Shown: positions 1-6,240 of the stretch, piece after piece
Numbering within the stretch: position 1 is the first letter of the stretch
How the letters are laid out: each line of letters begins with the position of its first letter
NCBI GenBank assembly: GCA_020027655.1
Contig: JAHKKJ010000107.1
Location: 1 to 9,043 of the forward strand
Direction: 5' to 3'
Length of the DNA: 9,043 bases
Source of the DNA: Deltaproteobacteria bacterium
GTDB taxonomy: Bacteria; Desulfobacterota; Binatia; UBA9968
Notes under the pieces: generated by a model
The model's input: the letters and a program-made list of their open reading frames with translations, nothing else
Database searches by the model: none
Told to the model about the DNA's origin: nothing
Program-made: the position numbers and the translations under genes

Positions 1-831
1 GCCGGGGGAGGCCGGCAGGCCGCCAATCACGTTTATAGAGGAGCGAAGCCGGACGGGCTTACGATCGGCAGCATGGGAGCTGCCCTGGTGGCAAATGCGG
101 TGTTGGGTGTGACCGGTGTTCAATATGACATCGACAAGTTCATCTATCTCGGGACTCCCGACAGCGCGCAGCATTATATTTTTATAACGAATCGGAAGGC
201 TGGGCTGACCAGCTTGGAGAAGTTACGCGCTACGGCGGGTGTACGGATCGGATCCCAGTCCGTCGGGCACCCGGTTTACATCGTCGGCCGGCTCTTCGCG
301 TACTACCTTGGCCTCAAAGAGCCAAGATTCGTTACCGGATACACTGGTCCGGAGATCGATGTCGCTCTCATGAGCGGTGAGATAGACGCACGAGCGGGCA
401 CTGGAGAAACGATCATCCTTCGATCCCCCGAATGGCTTGAAAAAGGACTCGTGGATGTTCTTGCTAGCATCGAGATTCCCATAGGACAAAGACATCCGCG
501 CTTTGCCCAAGTACCGGAGCTTGGGAGCTTTGCCGGATCGCCAAGGGAAAAAAGGCTACTGGAAATGTTCCGCGCCTTCAGGCTCTCCGGCCAGAGCTTC
601 TTTCTACCCCCGGAAACACCGAAAGAGCGCGTCCAGATTCTCCGAGAGGCGATGCGGAAAACTCTCGCCGATCCGGAATTCAATAAGGAGTTTCACAAAC
701 TCACAGGAGACGATCCGACACCTCTAATGCCGGAAGCACTCGAGAAAGCCATCAAAGAAATGCCGCGCGATCCGGATGTCGTTGAGCTGTTTAACAAGCT
801 GGCTGGTCCTGAACCTCTACCGCCGCGATGA
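1..831 (+). CDS. Bug/TctC-family tripartite tricarboxylate transporter substrate-binding protein, 5'-truncated by window edge
   Basis: The open frame runs from base 1 without a stop, so the start lies upstream of the window; 276 residues are visible, ending at a TGA at 829-831. The visible part begins inside the family's first lobe with a glycine-rich stretch followed by NHVYRGAKPDGLTIG, the conserved Bug/TctC segment after the first ligand-binding loop. The same segment occurs in the binding protein at 6241-7260 (NHVYKVAKPDGLTIG), so the two are paralogues. The C-terminal part has the family's usual pattern (PPETPKERVQILREAMRKT, then LADPEF). Such proteins bind carboxylates or other small metabolites in the periplasm and hand them to TctA/TctB. 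No TctA/TctB is visible here, and many members are orphan binding proteins. The ligand cannot be read from the sequence. The ATG at 73 is internal to the domain and is not the true start. Confidence 0.88.
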   Translation, partial: AGGGRQAANHVYRGAKPDGLTIGSMGAALVANAVLGVTGVQYDIDKFIYLGTPDSAQHYIFITNRKAGLTSLEKLRATAGVRIGSQSVGHPVYIVGRLFAYYLGLKEPRFVTGYTGPEIDVALMSGEIDARAGTGETIILRSPEWLEKGLVDVLASIEIPIGQRHPRFAQVPELGSFAGSPREKRLLEMFRAFRLSGQSFFLPPETPKERVQILREAMRKTLADPEFNKEFHKLTGDDPTPLMPEALEKAIKEMPRDPDVVELFNKLAGPEPLPPR

Positions 832-900
832 CGTTCCGATCTCTACGGGTTTGATTCCCCGCAGCCTGTTGTAAAGGCGGTTGTTAGGTCCGGCAGAGTC

Positions 901-967
901 CGTCATTCCCGCATGTTTTTTCCGCCACAGGGCTTCGGACGGATCAGCCTCAGGCTGAAGCGGGAAT
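901..967. repeat. Dispersed-type imperfect inverted repeat in the 832-1016 convergent gap
   Basis: The 185-base gap between two convergent genes contains ATTCCCGC at 905-912 and its exact reverse complement GCGGGAAT at 960-967. Inside lies a short hairpin, TCAGCCTCAGGCTGA, at 944-958. The motif CGTCATTCCCGC...GCGGGAATCC is a recurrent REP-like intergenic palindrome in many environmental genomes. No T-tract follows the stems, so I do not call it a rho-independent terminator, though a structured RNA end for either convergent gene is possible. I see no gene in this gap. Confidence 0.6.
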
Positions 968-1016
968 CCATGGTCTGTCGATACCGTTCACGGAGCCGCT
1001 CTTGTCTGTAGGGCAG

Positions 1017-1349
1017 TTATAGGCCTTTGATTGCCTCATCGCGCGAACCGTAAATGGAAAGAATGGTAGAGAAGCCGGCCAGGTCGAACACCTGCCGAAT
1101 TTGATCTTTCAAGGAACATAAGACAATCTTCCCGTCTGTGCCCTGGAGTCGCTTGGCGGCGAGGAGAAGGACTCGAAGGTCCGAGCTGCTGACGTACTCC
1201 AACAGAGAAAGATCGACGACGAGCCGCTGCGCTCCCGAGTTGATCACACCGAGAATTTTATCCTCAAACGTTTTTGCTGTCGTAGCATCGAGTTTCCCCG
1301 ACAACGCCCATACTACAGCGTCAGCTTTTGTATCTTCGCTAATGTCCAT
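1017..1349 (-). CDS. STAS-domain anti-sigma factor antagonist (SpoIIAA/RsbV-like)
   Basis: This 110-residue protein has the length and pattern of a single STAS domain. It has an N-terminal beta strand (VVWALSGKLDATTA), a core strand VVDLSLL at 44-50, the phosphorylation loop EYVSSSDLRVLL at 51-62, and a C-terminal helix region (QIRQVFDLAGF) typical of SpoIIAA/RsbV. Family members bind an anti-sigma kinase when unphosphorylated and so release a sigma factor or other target. By alignment with SpoIIAA (DSSGL, Ser58) the phospho-acceptor should be Ser55. The nearly invariant Gly two positions later is Asp57 here, which is unusual. The start ATG at 1347-1349 has AGGAG 9 bases upstream, lying inside the end of the HATPase gene, whose stop is 3 bases from this ATG, so the pair was translationally coupled. 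The partner kinase gene is broken, so the current role is uncertain. Confidence 0.85.
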   Translation of the reverse strand: MDISEDTKADAVVWALSGKLDATTAKTFEDKILGVINSGAQRLVVDLSLLEYVSSSDLRVLLLAAKRLQGTDGKIVLCSLKDQIRQVFDLAGFSTILSIYGSRDEAIKGL

Positions 1350-1352
1350 GAT

Positions 1353-1770
1353 CTAAGGCTCCTGCGTCTTCTTTTTGATGGTCAAGAGATTTCTATCTCC
1401 TTGCCTTTTGTACTCGAGGTCATTCATTAGTTTGCGTACGAGGAAGATTCCGAGTTCAGCTATTGTTCTTTTCTCCAAGGGTTTTGTTGTGTCAGGCTCC
1501 GGCGCTTCTAGCGGATTGAACGGCCGGCCGTCATCCTCCACGTCGACCCTAATCTCTCCCGGTTGCAGGCTAAGGCTCACCCTAATCTCATGTTCCCGGT
1601 TGTCCGTGTAACCATACGAGGTTAGTGAGAATTTCTTCCAGGGCGAGATTGAGATCGTGCACAACCTTGGAGGCCAGACCGTGCCGCCGGCCGAAGTCCA
1701 TCAGGGTCCGATTAACCCTCTCGATCTCTGCAACCTTGTTATTGAGCTTGATCTCCAGTTCTTCCCTCAT
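1353..1770 (-). pseudogene. Anti-sigma factor serine kinase (RsbW/SpoIIAB-like HATPase), frameshifted
   Basis: Two overlapping minus-strand frames together spell one HATPase_c protein of about 138 residues. The first (from ATG 1768-1770) gives the N-terminal helix MREELEIKL and the N-box LNLALEEILTN (residues 41-50). It then runs into non-homologous residues. The second frame picks up the next family motif, YGYTDNREHEIRVSLSL, then the G1 box VEDDGRPFNP, the G2 region IAELGIFLVRKL, and the end LEYKRQGDRNLLTI. The frame changes between about 1621 and 1616. Normally about three residues separate the N-box Asn from YGY, so a small deletion is more likely than an insertion. The G2 box normally reads GGLG but is AELG here, a second sign of decay or divergence. 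It sits upstream of the STAS gene in the canonical order. A single-read assembly error could mimic the frameshift. Confidence 0.8.
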
Positions 1771-1890
1771 CTTTTCGGTCGTCCCGAAATACAGCAGTGC
1801 AAGAGCCGTGATATCATCCGACTGCGGTGCTCCGCCAGCAAAATGCCTTACGTCGCTTGGTGTGAACAGATTGCAACCTATTGTCTTGTT
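1771..1890 (-). pseudogene. C-terminal remnant of a SpoIIE/PP2C-type serine phosphatase
   Basis: Reading minus strand in the same frame as the HATPase N-terminus and directly upstream of its ATG, the DNA encodes DVRHFAGGAPQSDDITALAL followed by LYFGTTEK with no stop before the ATG. The FAGG.PQSDDIT.LAL segment is the characteristic C-terminal end of SpoIIE-type phosphatases; the DD pair helps bind the metal ions. Only about 35 recognisable codons remain. A TGA at 1893-1891 closes the frame upstream, and no more phosphatase sequence occurs on either side of the adjacent repeat element. The remnant was either the end of a phosphatase-kinase fusion or of a separate gene whose stop has been lost. 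It has no ATG or GTG of its own and is presumably not expressed as a protein. Confidence 0.75.
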
Positions 1891-2099
1891 TCAGAAATTC
1901 ATTACCTAATTCTGTCGTCATTCCGGCCCAGCGGGATCAGGATTTCCCCTCTTTGAAAAAGAGGGGCCAGGGGAGATTTCCGGAGTCACCGATGATTTCA
2001 CATCTCCGAAAAAATCCCCCTTAATCCCCCTTTTAAAAAGGGGGAAAGCTTTGTTTGGATCTTTACGTCCTTAGCTGCGAGTTTCTGAACACCACACTA
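1879..2099. mobile_element. MITE-like element 1, 221 bp, TA-ended terminal inverted repeats
   Basis: Left end 1879-1900 contains TGTTTCAGAAATTC and begins with TA. Right end 2079-2099 is GAGTTTCTGAACACCACACT plus A, ending in TA. The right end reverse-complemented matches the left at about 17 of 21 aligned positions with one gap. The element at 5974-6178 has the same right end. Inside are two GC-rich palindromes in opposite orientation: 1943-1979 (CCCCTCTTTGAAAAAGAGGG core) and 2011-2047 (CCCCCTTTTAAAAAGGGGG core). There is no coding capacity. TA at both extremities is what IS630/Tc1-mariner-type transposition into TA would give. The left end abuts the phosphatase remnant. Non-autonomous mobility is inferred. 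Confidence 0.6.
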
Positions 2100-2159
2100 T
2101 GGTATAGCCAAATTCATCTTTAAGTCGTTCTCGAATTGTTCTGATTGGGCGGCGCCAAC

Positions 2160-2552
2160 TCAATCGGCTCCTACCCAACCCGCGTTGGATACATCGATCA
2201 CTTGCTCGTCGGGGCCCAGGCATTTGATCTCGTAATAGGACTGCGGCCGAGAAGGATCGGTGCGATGGACTTCCGCTCTGTCCGTCAGCGGTTTGCCGCC
2301 GAGACCGTTGATGCGGGCGACGGTGGCGTCGACATCGTCGACCTGGAAACCCACGTGATCTATGCCGAGTCGTAGTGGCTCGCCGTTCTCGCCGGGTTGG
2401 AATTTCAAAATCGCAATGTTGAGATGACCGTCGGTGAGATAAATGCCGTTCTGTCCCAGGCCGACTTGCTTCAGGCCGAAGGCCGCTTTGTAGAACTCCG
2501 CGGTCTTTTCGACGTCTCCCGTTCTAATTGCAATGTGTTTGATCCTGGCCAT
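2160..2552 (-). CDS. VOC-family (glyoxalase/dioxygenase fold) metalloprotein
   Basis: The protein has 130 residues from the ATG at 2550-2552, chosen because GGAGGG lies 8 bases upstream and because homology begins there (MARIKHIAIRTGDVEKTAEF). A longer open frame to 2645 adds 31 residues with no family character. Two beta-alpha-beta-beta-beta modules are visible, roughly 1-50 and 62-122. Likely metal ligands are His6, His66 (IDHVGFQVDD) and Glu108 (YYEIKCLGPDEQVIDVSN). VOC proteins include glyoxalases, extradiol dioxygenases, epimerases and resistance proteins; a single short chain would act as a homodimer. The fold and metal site are clear, but the reaction is not. It is the last gene of the minus-strand catabolic run, 107 bases after the isochorismatase-fold gene, so a role on a product of that pathway is plausible but inferred. 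Confidence 0.88.
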   Translation of the reverse strand: MARIKHIAIRTGDVEKTAEFYKAAFGLKQVGLGQNGIYLTDGHLNIAILKFQPGENGEPLRLGIDHVGFQVDDVDATVARINGLGGKPLTDRAEVHRTDPSRPQSYYEIKCLGPDEQVIDVSNAGWVGAD

Positions 2553-2659
2553 AGTTTCAGCCCTCCGTCGCTTCGCTATAACGAAGCGGATCAATGCGTT
2601 CAAACCGTTCAAAAAGTTCAAGTCGTCTTGGAGCAAGAACGGCAAGGTCTTCGCGCCAT

Positions 2660-3298
2660 TTATTTCTTGTCCCAGATCGCGGCGATATCACCGGCGTTGG
2701 CGATATCGAAGAACGTTTGCTCCATCAACTTTAAAGCCATCTCGTGCAGCTCGCGGTTTCTGGAGCCAACGCAATCTTTCAGAATGACGACGTCATATCC
2801 TAAGTTGCGCGCGCTGCGCGCCGTGCCTTCCACGCCGCCTTCGGTGGCGACGCCGCTAATGAGAATGGTTTTTACCCCTTTGCTCCGCAGCACAAGATCG
2901 AAATCGGTTCCAACAAAGGCATCCGGCCGCCGCTTCTGGAAGACGACATCTTGAGGCTGCGGTTTTAACTCGGCGATGATTTCCCGATCGTGAGGATTTT
3001 CTTTGTCTTGCAGAAGTTGATTGGGATCGGTGGCCTTCGCCCGCTTCATCCTGATGCGCACCCACACCCCGGCCTCTTCTTTCACCACATCAAAAGCCGT
3101 CTGCACGGAGTAGAAAACCGGCACGCCGATCCGACGCGCCAGTGCTGACAACTCTTGTAGTTTCGGGAGCATCTCTTTGTAGTTAAAAGCGTTGGGCCCG
3201 ATGGCGTACTCCATATCCCATATGAGCAACGCCGCCCGCTGCGGGTCAACAAGCTCCGCCAGACTGCTTGGTATTTTCTTTCCGCCGATTTCAAACAT
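2660..3298 (-). CDS. Isochorismatase-fold (cysteine hydrolase family) protein with catalytic Cys replaced by Gly
   Basis: The 212-residue protein has the Rossmann-like fold pattern of the isochorismatase/nicotinamidase superfamily. It has ALLIWDMEYAIG with Asp28 at the catalytic Asp position and VVFQKRRPDAF with Lys122 at the catalytic Lys. The cis-peptide/nucleophile region is ISGVATEGGVEGTARSA at 148-163. Amidase members have Cys where this protein has Gly155 (codon GGC, plus strand 2834-2836). Without the nucleophile, ordinary amide hydrolysis is unlikely. Some true isochorismatases, which hydrolyse a vinyl ether, also lack this Cys, so a non-amidase reaction is possible, as is loss of function. 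The ATG at 3296-3298 is preceded by a near-perfect AGGAGGTGA with six bases between GGAGG and the start, so the gene is set up for strong translation. It lies 60 bases downstream of the NMT1-type binding-protein gene and is probably in the same transcript. Confidence 0.88.
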   Translation of the reverse strand: MFEIGGKKIPSSLAELVDPQRAALLIWDMEYAIGPNAFNYKEMLPKLQELSALARRIGVPVFYSVQTAFDVVKEEAGVWVRIRMKRAKATDPNQLLQDKENPHDREIIAELKPQPQDVVFQKRRPDAFVGTDFDLVLRSKGVKTILISGVATEGGVEGTARSARNLGYDVVILKDCVGSRNRELHEMALKLMEQTFFDIANAGDIAAIWDKK

Positions 3299-3300
3299 AA

Positions 3301-3310
3301 GTCACCTCCT
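3301..3310 (-). promoter_or_regulatory. Strong Shine-Dalgarno of the isochorismatase-fold gene
   Basis: The minus strand reads AGGAGGTGAC, matching the anti-SD of 16S rRNA over nine or more bases, with the GGAGG core six bases from the ATG at 3298. It is the strongest ribosome-binding site in the window and fixes the start of this gene. Confidence 0.75.
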
Positions 3311-3358
3311 ATTTTTTCTAATTTGTGCGCAAAAAGTGTGGGCAGCTGAAGAAACTCA

Positions 3359-4324
3359 TCAACGATCCAGAGTCGCCAGTGCCTCTTTGTAAAAGCGCTC
3401 GTCGACGTATTTCTCGGGTTTCGGCACCGGCGGCTTCATCAAGCCGGCGGTCTCGCGCAATTGGAGCACCGAACGGATTCCCTCCATGTCGATCTGGCTT
3501 CGCGGCGTGAAGCCGAATCTCTGACTGAGGCTTTCTGTATACACAGCTTCGGCTCTGGCCTTGTTATTTCGATTTTCGGGGAGAAGAATAGCGATAACTT
3601 CTTCCTTATTTTTCGGATCCGTAACCCAATCGGTGGCGCGTATCATGGCGCGTACGAAACGCACTAGCAAATTTTCATTCTTGTTCGCCCACTCGCGCCG
3701 TGTCGCCCCGAGTCCCCTCGCGTAGTGCTGGACGTAGTCTTCGGACTTGGCCAAGACTTTGAAGCCGCGCTTTTGAATCTCATCATCGGCGAGGCTCATC
3801 ATCGCTCCCGAAGCTTCGCCGCGGCTCATAGCCTCGGCCCGTTTCGCGGTGTTGCCGAAGGCTTTGAAGGTGTAGTCCTTGTTCAGCTCCAAGCCGTGTT
3901 TCTTGAGAATATAGACGCCGACGATGGCGTAGCCGGTAGTGGGCGCGTCCACGGCAAATATTTTTCCCTTGAGATCGCCGTACTCATTGATGCCAGGCGC
4001 CACGATCAGCTTTTGGTTCACACCCCGGCTTCCGCCGAGAAAAATGATGAAATCATTTTTCTGGGGATCTTCTCCCTGCCCTTCGGCCCAGGCGATGACG
4101 TTGTCGGCGTTGTTGAGGATGAGGTCGTATTTGCCGCTGATGAGATTGCGTAGCAGAGTAGGGGAGTCGGTGACAATATTGATTTGAACGCGGATATTTT
4201 CCTTTTGGAGAAAGTCTTTTGATTCGGCCGCGATGATCGCGGCGTCCTTGTTGAACGCTCCAATCTGGATAACGTCTTCAGCCACAATTATGTTCGGCAG
4301 CAGCACAAGAAAGCTGCGAGCCAT
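3359..4324 (-). CDS. NMT1/SsuA-type ABC transporter substrate-binding protein
   Basis: The 321-residue protein matches periplasmic binding proteins of the NMT1/ThiY/SsuA class. After a hydrophobic N-terminus (SFLVLLPNIIVAED) comes the first lobe: VIQIGAFNKDAAIIAAESKD, FLQKENIRVQI, LISGKYDLILNNADNVIAW. The interlobe part is LKGKIFAVDAPTTGYAIVGV, which is a typical ligand-lobe motif, and the C-terminus contains RFVRAMIRATDWVTDPKNKE. Such proteins bind sulfonates, nitrate, pyrimidines or aromatic acids and deliver them to an ABC permease; none is encoded here. The start is problematic. The ATG used (4322-4324) has AAGGAGG touching it with no spacer and gives a very short signal peptide. An upstream ATG at 4338-4340 has AGAGGG about eight bases before it but is in another frame. 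A one-base difference would join them and give a more usual secretion signal. Ligand unknown; family call firm. Confidence 0.85.
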   Translation of the reverse strand: MARSFLVLLPNIIVAEDVIQIGAFNKDAAIIAAESKDFLQKENIRVQINIVTDSPTLLRNLISGKYDLILNNADNVIAWAEGQGEDPQKNDFIIFLGGSRGVNQKLIVAPGINEYGDLKGKIFAVDAPTTGYAIVGVYILKKHGLELNKDYTFKAFGNTAKRAEAMSRGEASGAMMSLADDEIQKRGFKVLAKSEDYVQHYARGLGATRREWANKNENLLVRFVRAMIRATDWVTDPKNKEEVIAILLPENRNNKARAEAVYTESLSQRFGFTPRSQIDMEGIRSVLQLRETAGLMKPPVPKPEKYVDERFYKEALATLDR

Positions 4325-4426
4325 CCTCCTTGTATTTCATTCGTTTCGTCCCTCTAACGCAATGCACTTCCGCTGCTTTGATCGGTAATACAGTTCGCTG
4401 ATTGTTGTCAACGAGTAATTATTTCC

Positions 4427-4494
4427 GTCATTCTGAGCCGCAGGCGAAGAATCTCGCAGCATCGCCAGATCCTTCACTCTGTTCAGGATGACAG
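4427..4494. repeat. Dispersed palindromic repeat (GTCATTCTGAG...CAGGATGACAG type) in the 4325-4553 gap
   Basis: The 229-base gap between the UbiD gene and the binding-protein gene contains GTCATTCTGAG at 4427-4437 and, inverted, TTCAGGATGACAG ending at 4494. Internal matching arms surround GAAGAATCTCG and AGATCCTTC. This is the familiar intergenic palindrome that, when translated, produces spurious peptides such as VILNRVKDL. It is unrelated to the GC-rich palindromes in the TA-ended elements. It could form a strong hairpin in a read-through mRNA and reduce expression of the downstream genes relative to UbiD, which is inference. The rest of the gap shows nothing coding. Confidence 0.65.
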
Positions 4495-4553
4495 ACTTCG
4501 ATCTCACGTAACAATACAACCTAATTGGCGCGGACTGCTGGAAAATGGGGCAC

Positions 4554-5924
4554 TCACTTGGCCAGCTTCGGCAGAAAATCTTCTAAACGAATTCGTGTCA
4601 TCACTTCGTTTGGAACCCGCAGCTCGGCTGGAAAATCTCCAAGCGGCTTGGTGGCGTCGAGGCCCATCTTGGCGTTGACGCCGCCGGGACCGGCGGAGGG
4701 ATCCAACTCGCTGCCTTGCGCGTTGGCGATGACGACGAGACCACGGTCGGCCTGAAAGCGATTAGAAATCGCCCAAAGGACCCGCTCTTCGTCGAAGACG
4801 TCGATGTCGTCGTCGACGATGACCACGTGCTTCAGCAGCATGTCGGCGGCGAAGGCGGCGCAGATGGCGTTTTTCGCCTGACCCGGCGTTCGTTTCGCGA
4901 TCGAAATATAAGCGTGAAATCGGCAATTGCCGGAGACCGGCATGCAGACATTCTTCACCGTAGGAACGGACTGGCGGACGGCTTTGAGTAGCGCAGCCTC
5001 ACGCGGCACCGCCCCCATCAGCTTGTGCTCGGTGTACCCCGCGTGGATGTCTTGGAAAATGTAACCCTTGCGGTGGGTGACGGCGGTAACTTCGATGACC
5101 TGTCGATCGTCGGAGTCCACTGCATGGCCGGTGAATTCGCCGAAAGGTCCCTCTACGCCGCGAACGTGGGGAAGGATCTTACCTTCGATAATCATTTCTG
5201 CATCCGCCGGCACCAGGATGGGGACGGTCTTTGCTTTGATCAAGCGTAACGGTTCGTTCATCATGCCGCCGATGACGGCGTACTCGTCTTCGTCCGCCGG
5301 CGTCAACGCCTGCGCCCCGAGAGAGAAGAGCGGATGAACGCCGATGACGATGGCGATGGGCAGGGGCTCGTTGCGGCTCTCCAGCTTGTTGTGCAGAGTC
5401 CACAGATGTCTGCCGATGGCCATGAAGATTCTCAGCTCGCGCTTGCCTGCCATCATGAGCCGGTTGTAGCTCGTGTTTCTCACCCCGGTGTCCGGGTCGG
5501 CCGCGACGACAATGCCGGCCGTAATATAGGGAGCGGCGTTCACGTCATAATGGGTCAGGAGCGGAATTTCTCCCAGGTTGACTTCGTCGCCCAGTTTAAT
5601 GATTTCGTGAACCGGCCCAGCTTTTCCTTCCATCGGCGCAATCGGTCTTGCCTGTCGCTCGCTGAATTTTCTTGCGAGTTCGTTGGGCTCGCATTCGAGG
5701 GCCATTGCCATCAGTTGGCGGCTGGCCTGGGCATTGATGACCACGGGAGCCCGGCCGCCTTCGACGTTGTCAAAGTAGAGCAGGGGAAAACGCTTTCTCT
5801 TTTCCAGGTGGGTGAGCAGCGCGGAGATTTCGTACCGAGCAGAAATGCGCTTTGTGACACGGGCGAGATCTTCGGGGGATTTTGCCTCCAACTCTGCAAT
5901 GAAGCCGCGTAGCTCTTTCGGCAT
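4554..5924 (-). CDS. UbiD-family prenyl-FMN-dependent decarboxylase (complete)
   Basis: The 456-residue protein covers the whole UbiD fold. By spacing against Aspergillus niger Fdc1, Asn150, His173 and Glu214 (in EYAVIGGMM) fit the Mn2+/prFMN-phosphate ligands (Fdc1 N168, H191, E233). Arg155, Glu258 and Glu263 (in GVEGPFGEFTG) fit the catalytic Arg-Glu-Glu set (R173, E277, E282). The intervals 5, 18 and 5 match exactly. Further family signatures are TEHKLMGAVPREAALL near 298-313 and IVDDDIDVFDEERVLWAI near 369-386. UbiD enzymes reversibly decarboxylate unsaturated or aromatic acids in the cytoplasm and need prenylated FMN made by UbiX, which is absent from the window. The start (ATG 5922-5924) lacks a good Shine-Dalgarno; GGAGA lies about 17 bases upstream. 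It is flanked by a TctC-type and an NMT1-type binding protein on the same strand, suggesting that an imported carboxylate is the substrate. It differs clearly from the second UbiD at 7913. Confidence 0.93.
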   Translation of the reverse strand: MPKELRGFIAELEAKSPEDLARVTKRISARYEISALLTHLEKRKRFPLLYFDNVEGGRAPVVINAQASRQLMAMALECEPNELARKFSERQARPIAPMEGKAGPVHEIIKLGDEVNLGEIPLLTHYDVNAAPYITAGIVVAADPDTGVRNTSYNRLMMAGKRELRIFMAIGRHLWTLHNKLESRNEPLPIAIVIGVHPLFSLGAQALTPADEDEYAVIGGMMNEPLRLIKAKTVPILVPADAEMIIEGKILPHVRGVEGPFGEFTGHAVDSDDRQVIEVTAVTHRKGYIFQDIHAGYTEHKLMGAVPREAALLKAVRQSVPTVKNVCMPVSGNCRFHAYISIAKRTPGQAKNAICAAFAADMLLKHVVIVDDDIDVFDEERVLWAISNRFQADRGLVVIANAQGSELDPSAGPGGVNAKMGLDATKPLGDFPAELRVPNEVMTRIRLEDFLPKLAK

Positions 5925-5973
5925 ATGAGGTTCTTTTCTCCGGCTAACGTAACCGGTGGAAGCATCGGCTATC

Positions 5974-6178
5974 TAGTGTGCTCTCCCGGAATTTCGCCGC
6001 ATAATTCCCGCGCCGTTCCTGCAAAAATCTCCCCTTCCCCTCTTTTCCAAAGAGGGGTTTAAATCTTCCGCAGAAAAAATTCCCCCTTTGAAAAAAGGGG
6101 GACCAAGGGGGATTTGAGCCAATACCAGCCGGACCATAGGCTGCTATTTCTGAAACGAACTTCTGAAACACCACATTA
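5974..6178. mobile_element. MITE-like element 2, 205 bp, same TA-ended family as element 1
   Basis: Right end 6159-6178 reads ACTTCTGAAACACCACATTA, nearly the same as the right end of element 1. The left end 5974-5994 starts TAGTGTG and ends GGAATTT, matching the reverse complement of the right end at about 14 of 21 positions, so the left end is more diverged. TA is present at both extremities. Next to the right end is a tandem pair TTCTGAAAC-gaac-TTCTGAAAC (6149-6169). The interior carries two GC-rich palindromes in opposite orientation: 6023-6064 and 6080-6115 (CCCCCTTTGAAAAAAGGGGG core). There is no coding capacity. The element fills most of the 316-base gap between the TctC-type gene and the UbiD gene, within 50 bases of the UbiD start, and so could carry or interrupt regulatory signals. 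Confidence 0.58.
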
Positions 6179-6192
6179 CTGATCAACGTAAA

Positions 6193-6215
6193 ATATGACC
6201 AACGCCATGTCATAT
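6193..6215 (-). terminator. Weak hairpin downstream of the TctC-type gene
   Basis: ATATGAC at 6193-6199 and GTCATAT at 6209-6215 form a perfect 7-base stem with a 9-base loop. On the minus strand this lies just past the stop of the TctC-type gene and is followed by TTTTACG. The stem is AT-rich and the T-tract short, so it is at best an attenuating terminator; it could also be an operator-like inverted repeat. Confidence 0.3.
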
Positions 6216-6240
6216 CTTGCTCGTGAATGCTCGTGATCGG

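Noticed and set aside
2100..2159. A minus-strand peptide (TIRERLKDEFGY) beside element 1 that recalls a helix-turn-helix of a transposase.
   Set aside because: It is too short, runs into a stop inside element 1 and has no matching upstream part, so a transposase remnant cannot be supported.
4337..4519. A 60-codon minus-strand open frame containing VILNRVKDL.
   Set aside because: This is the known spurious translation of the dispersed palindromic repeat at 4427-4494.
5944..6213. An 89-codon minus-strand open frame over element 2.
   Set aside because: It consists of repeat-derived sequence (FFQRGNFFCGRFK type) and has no independent support.
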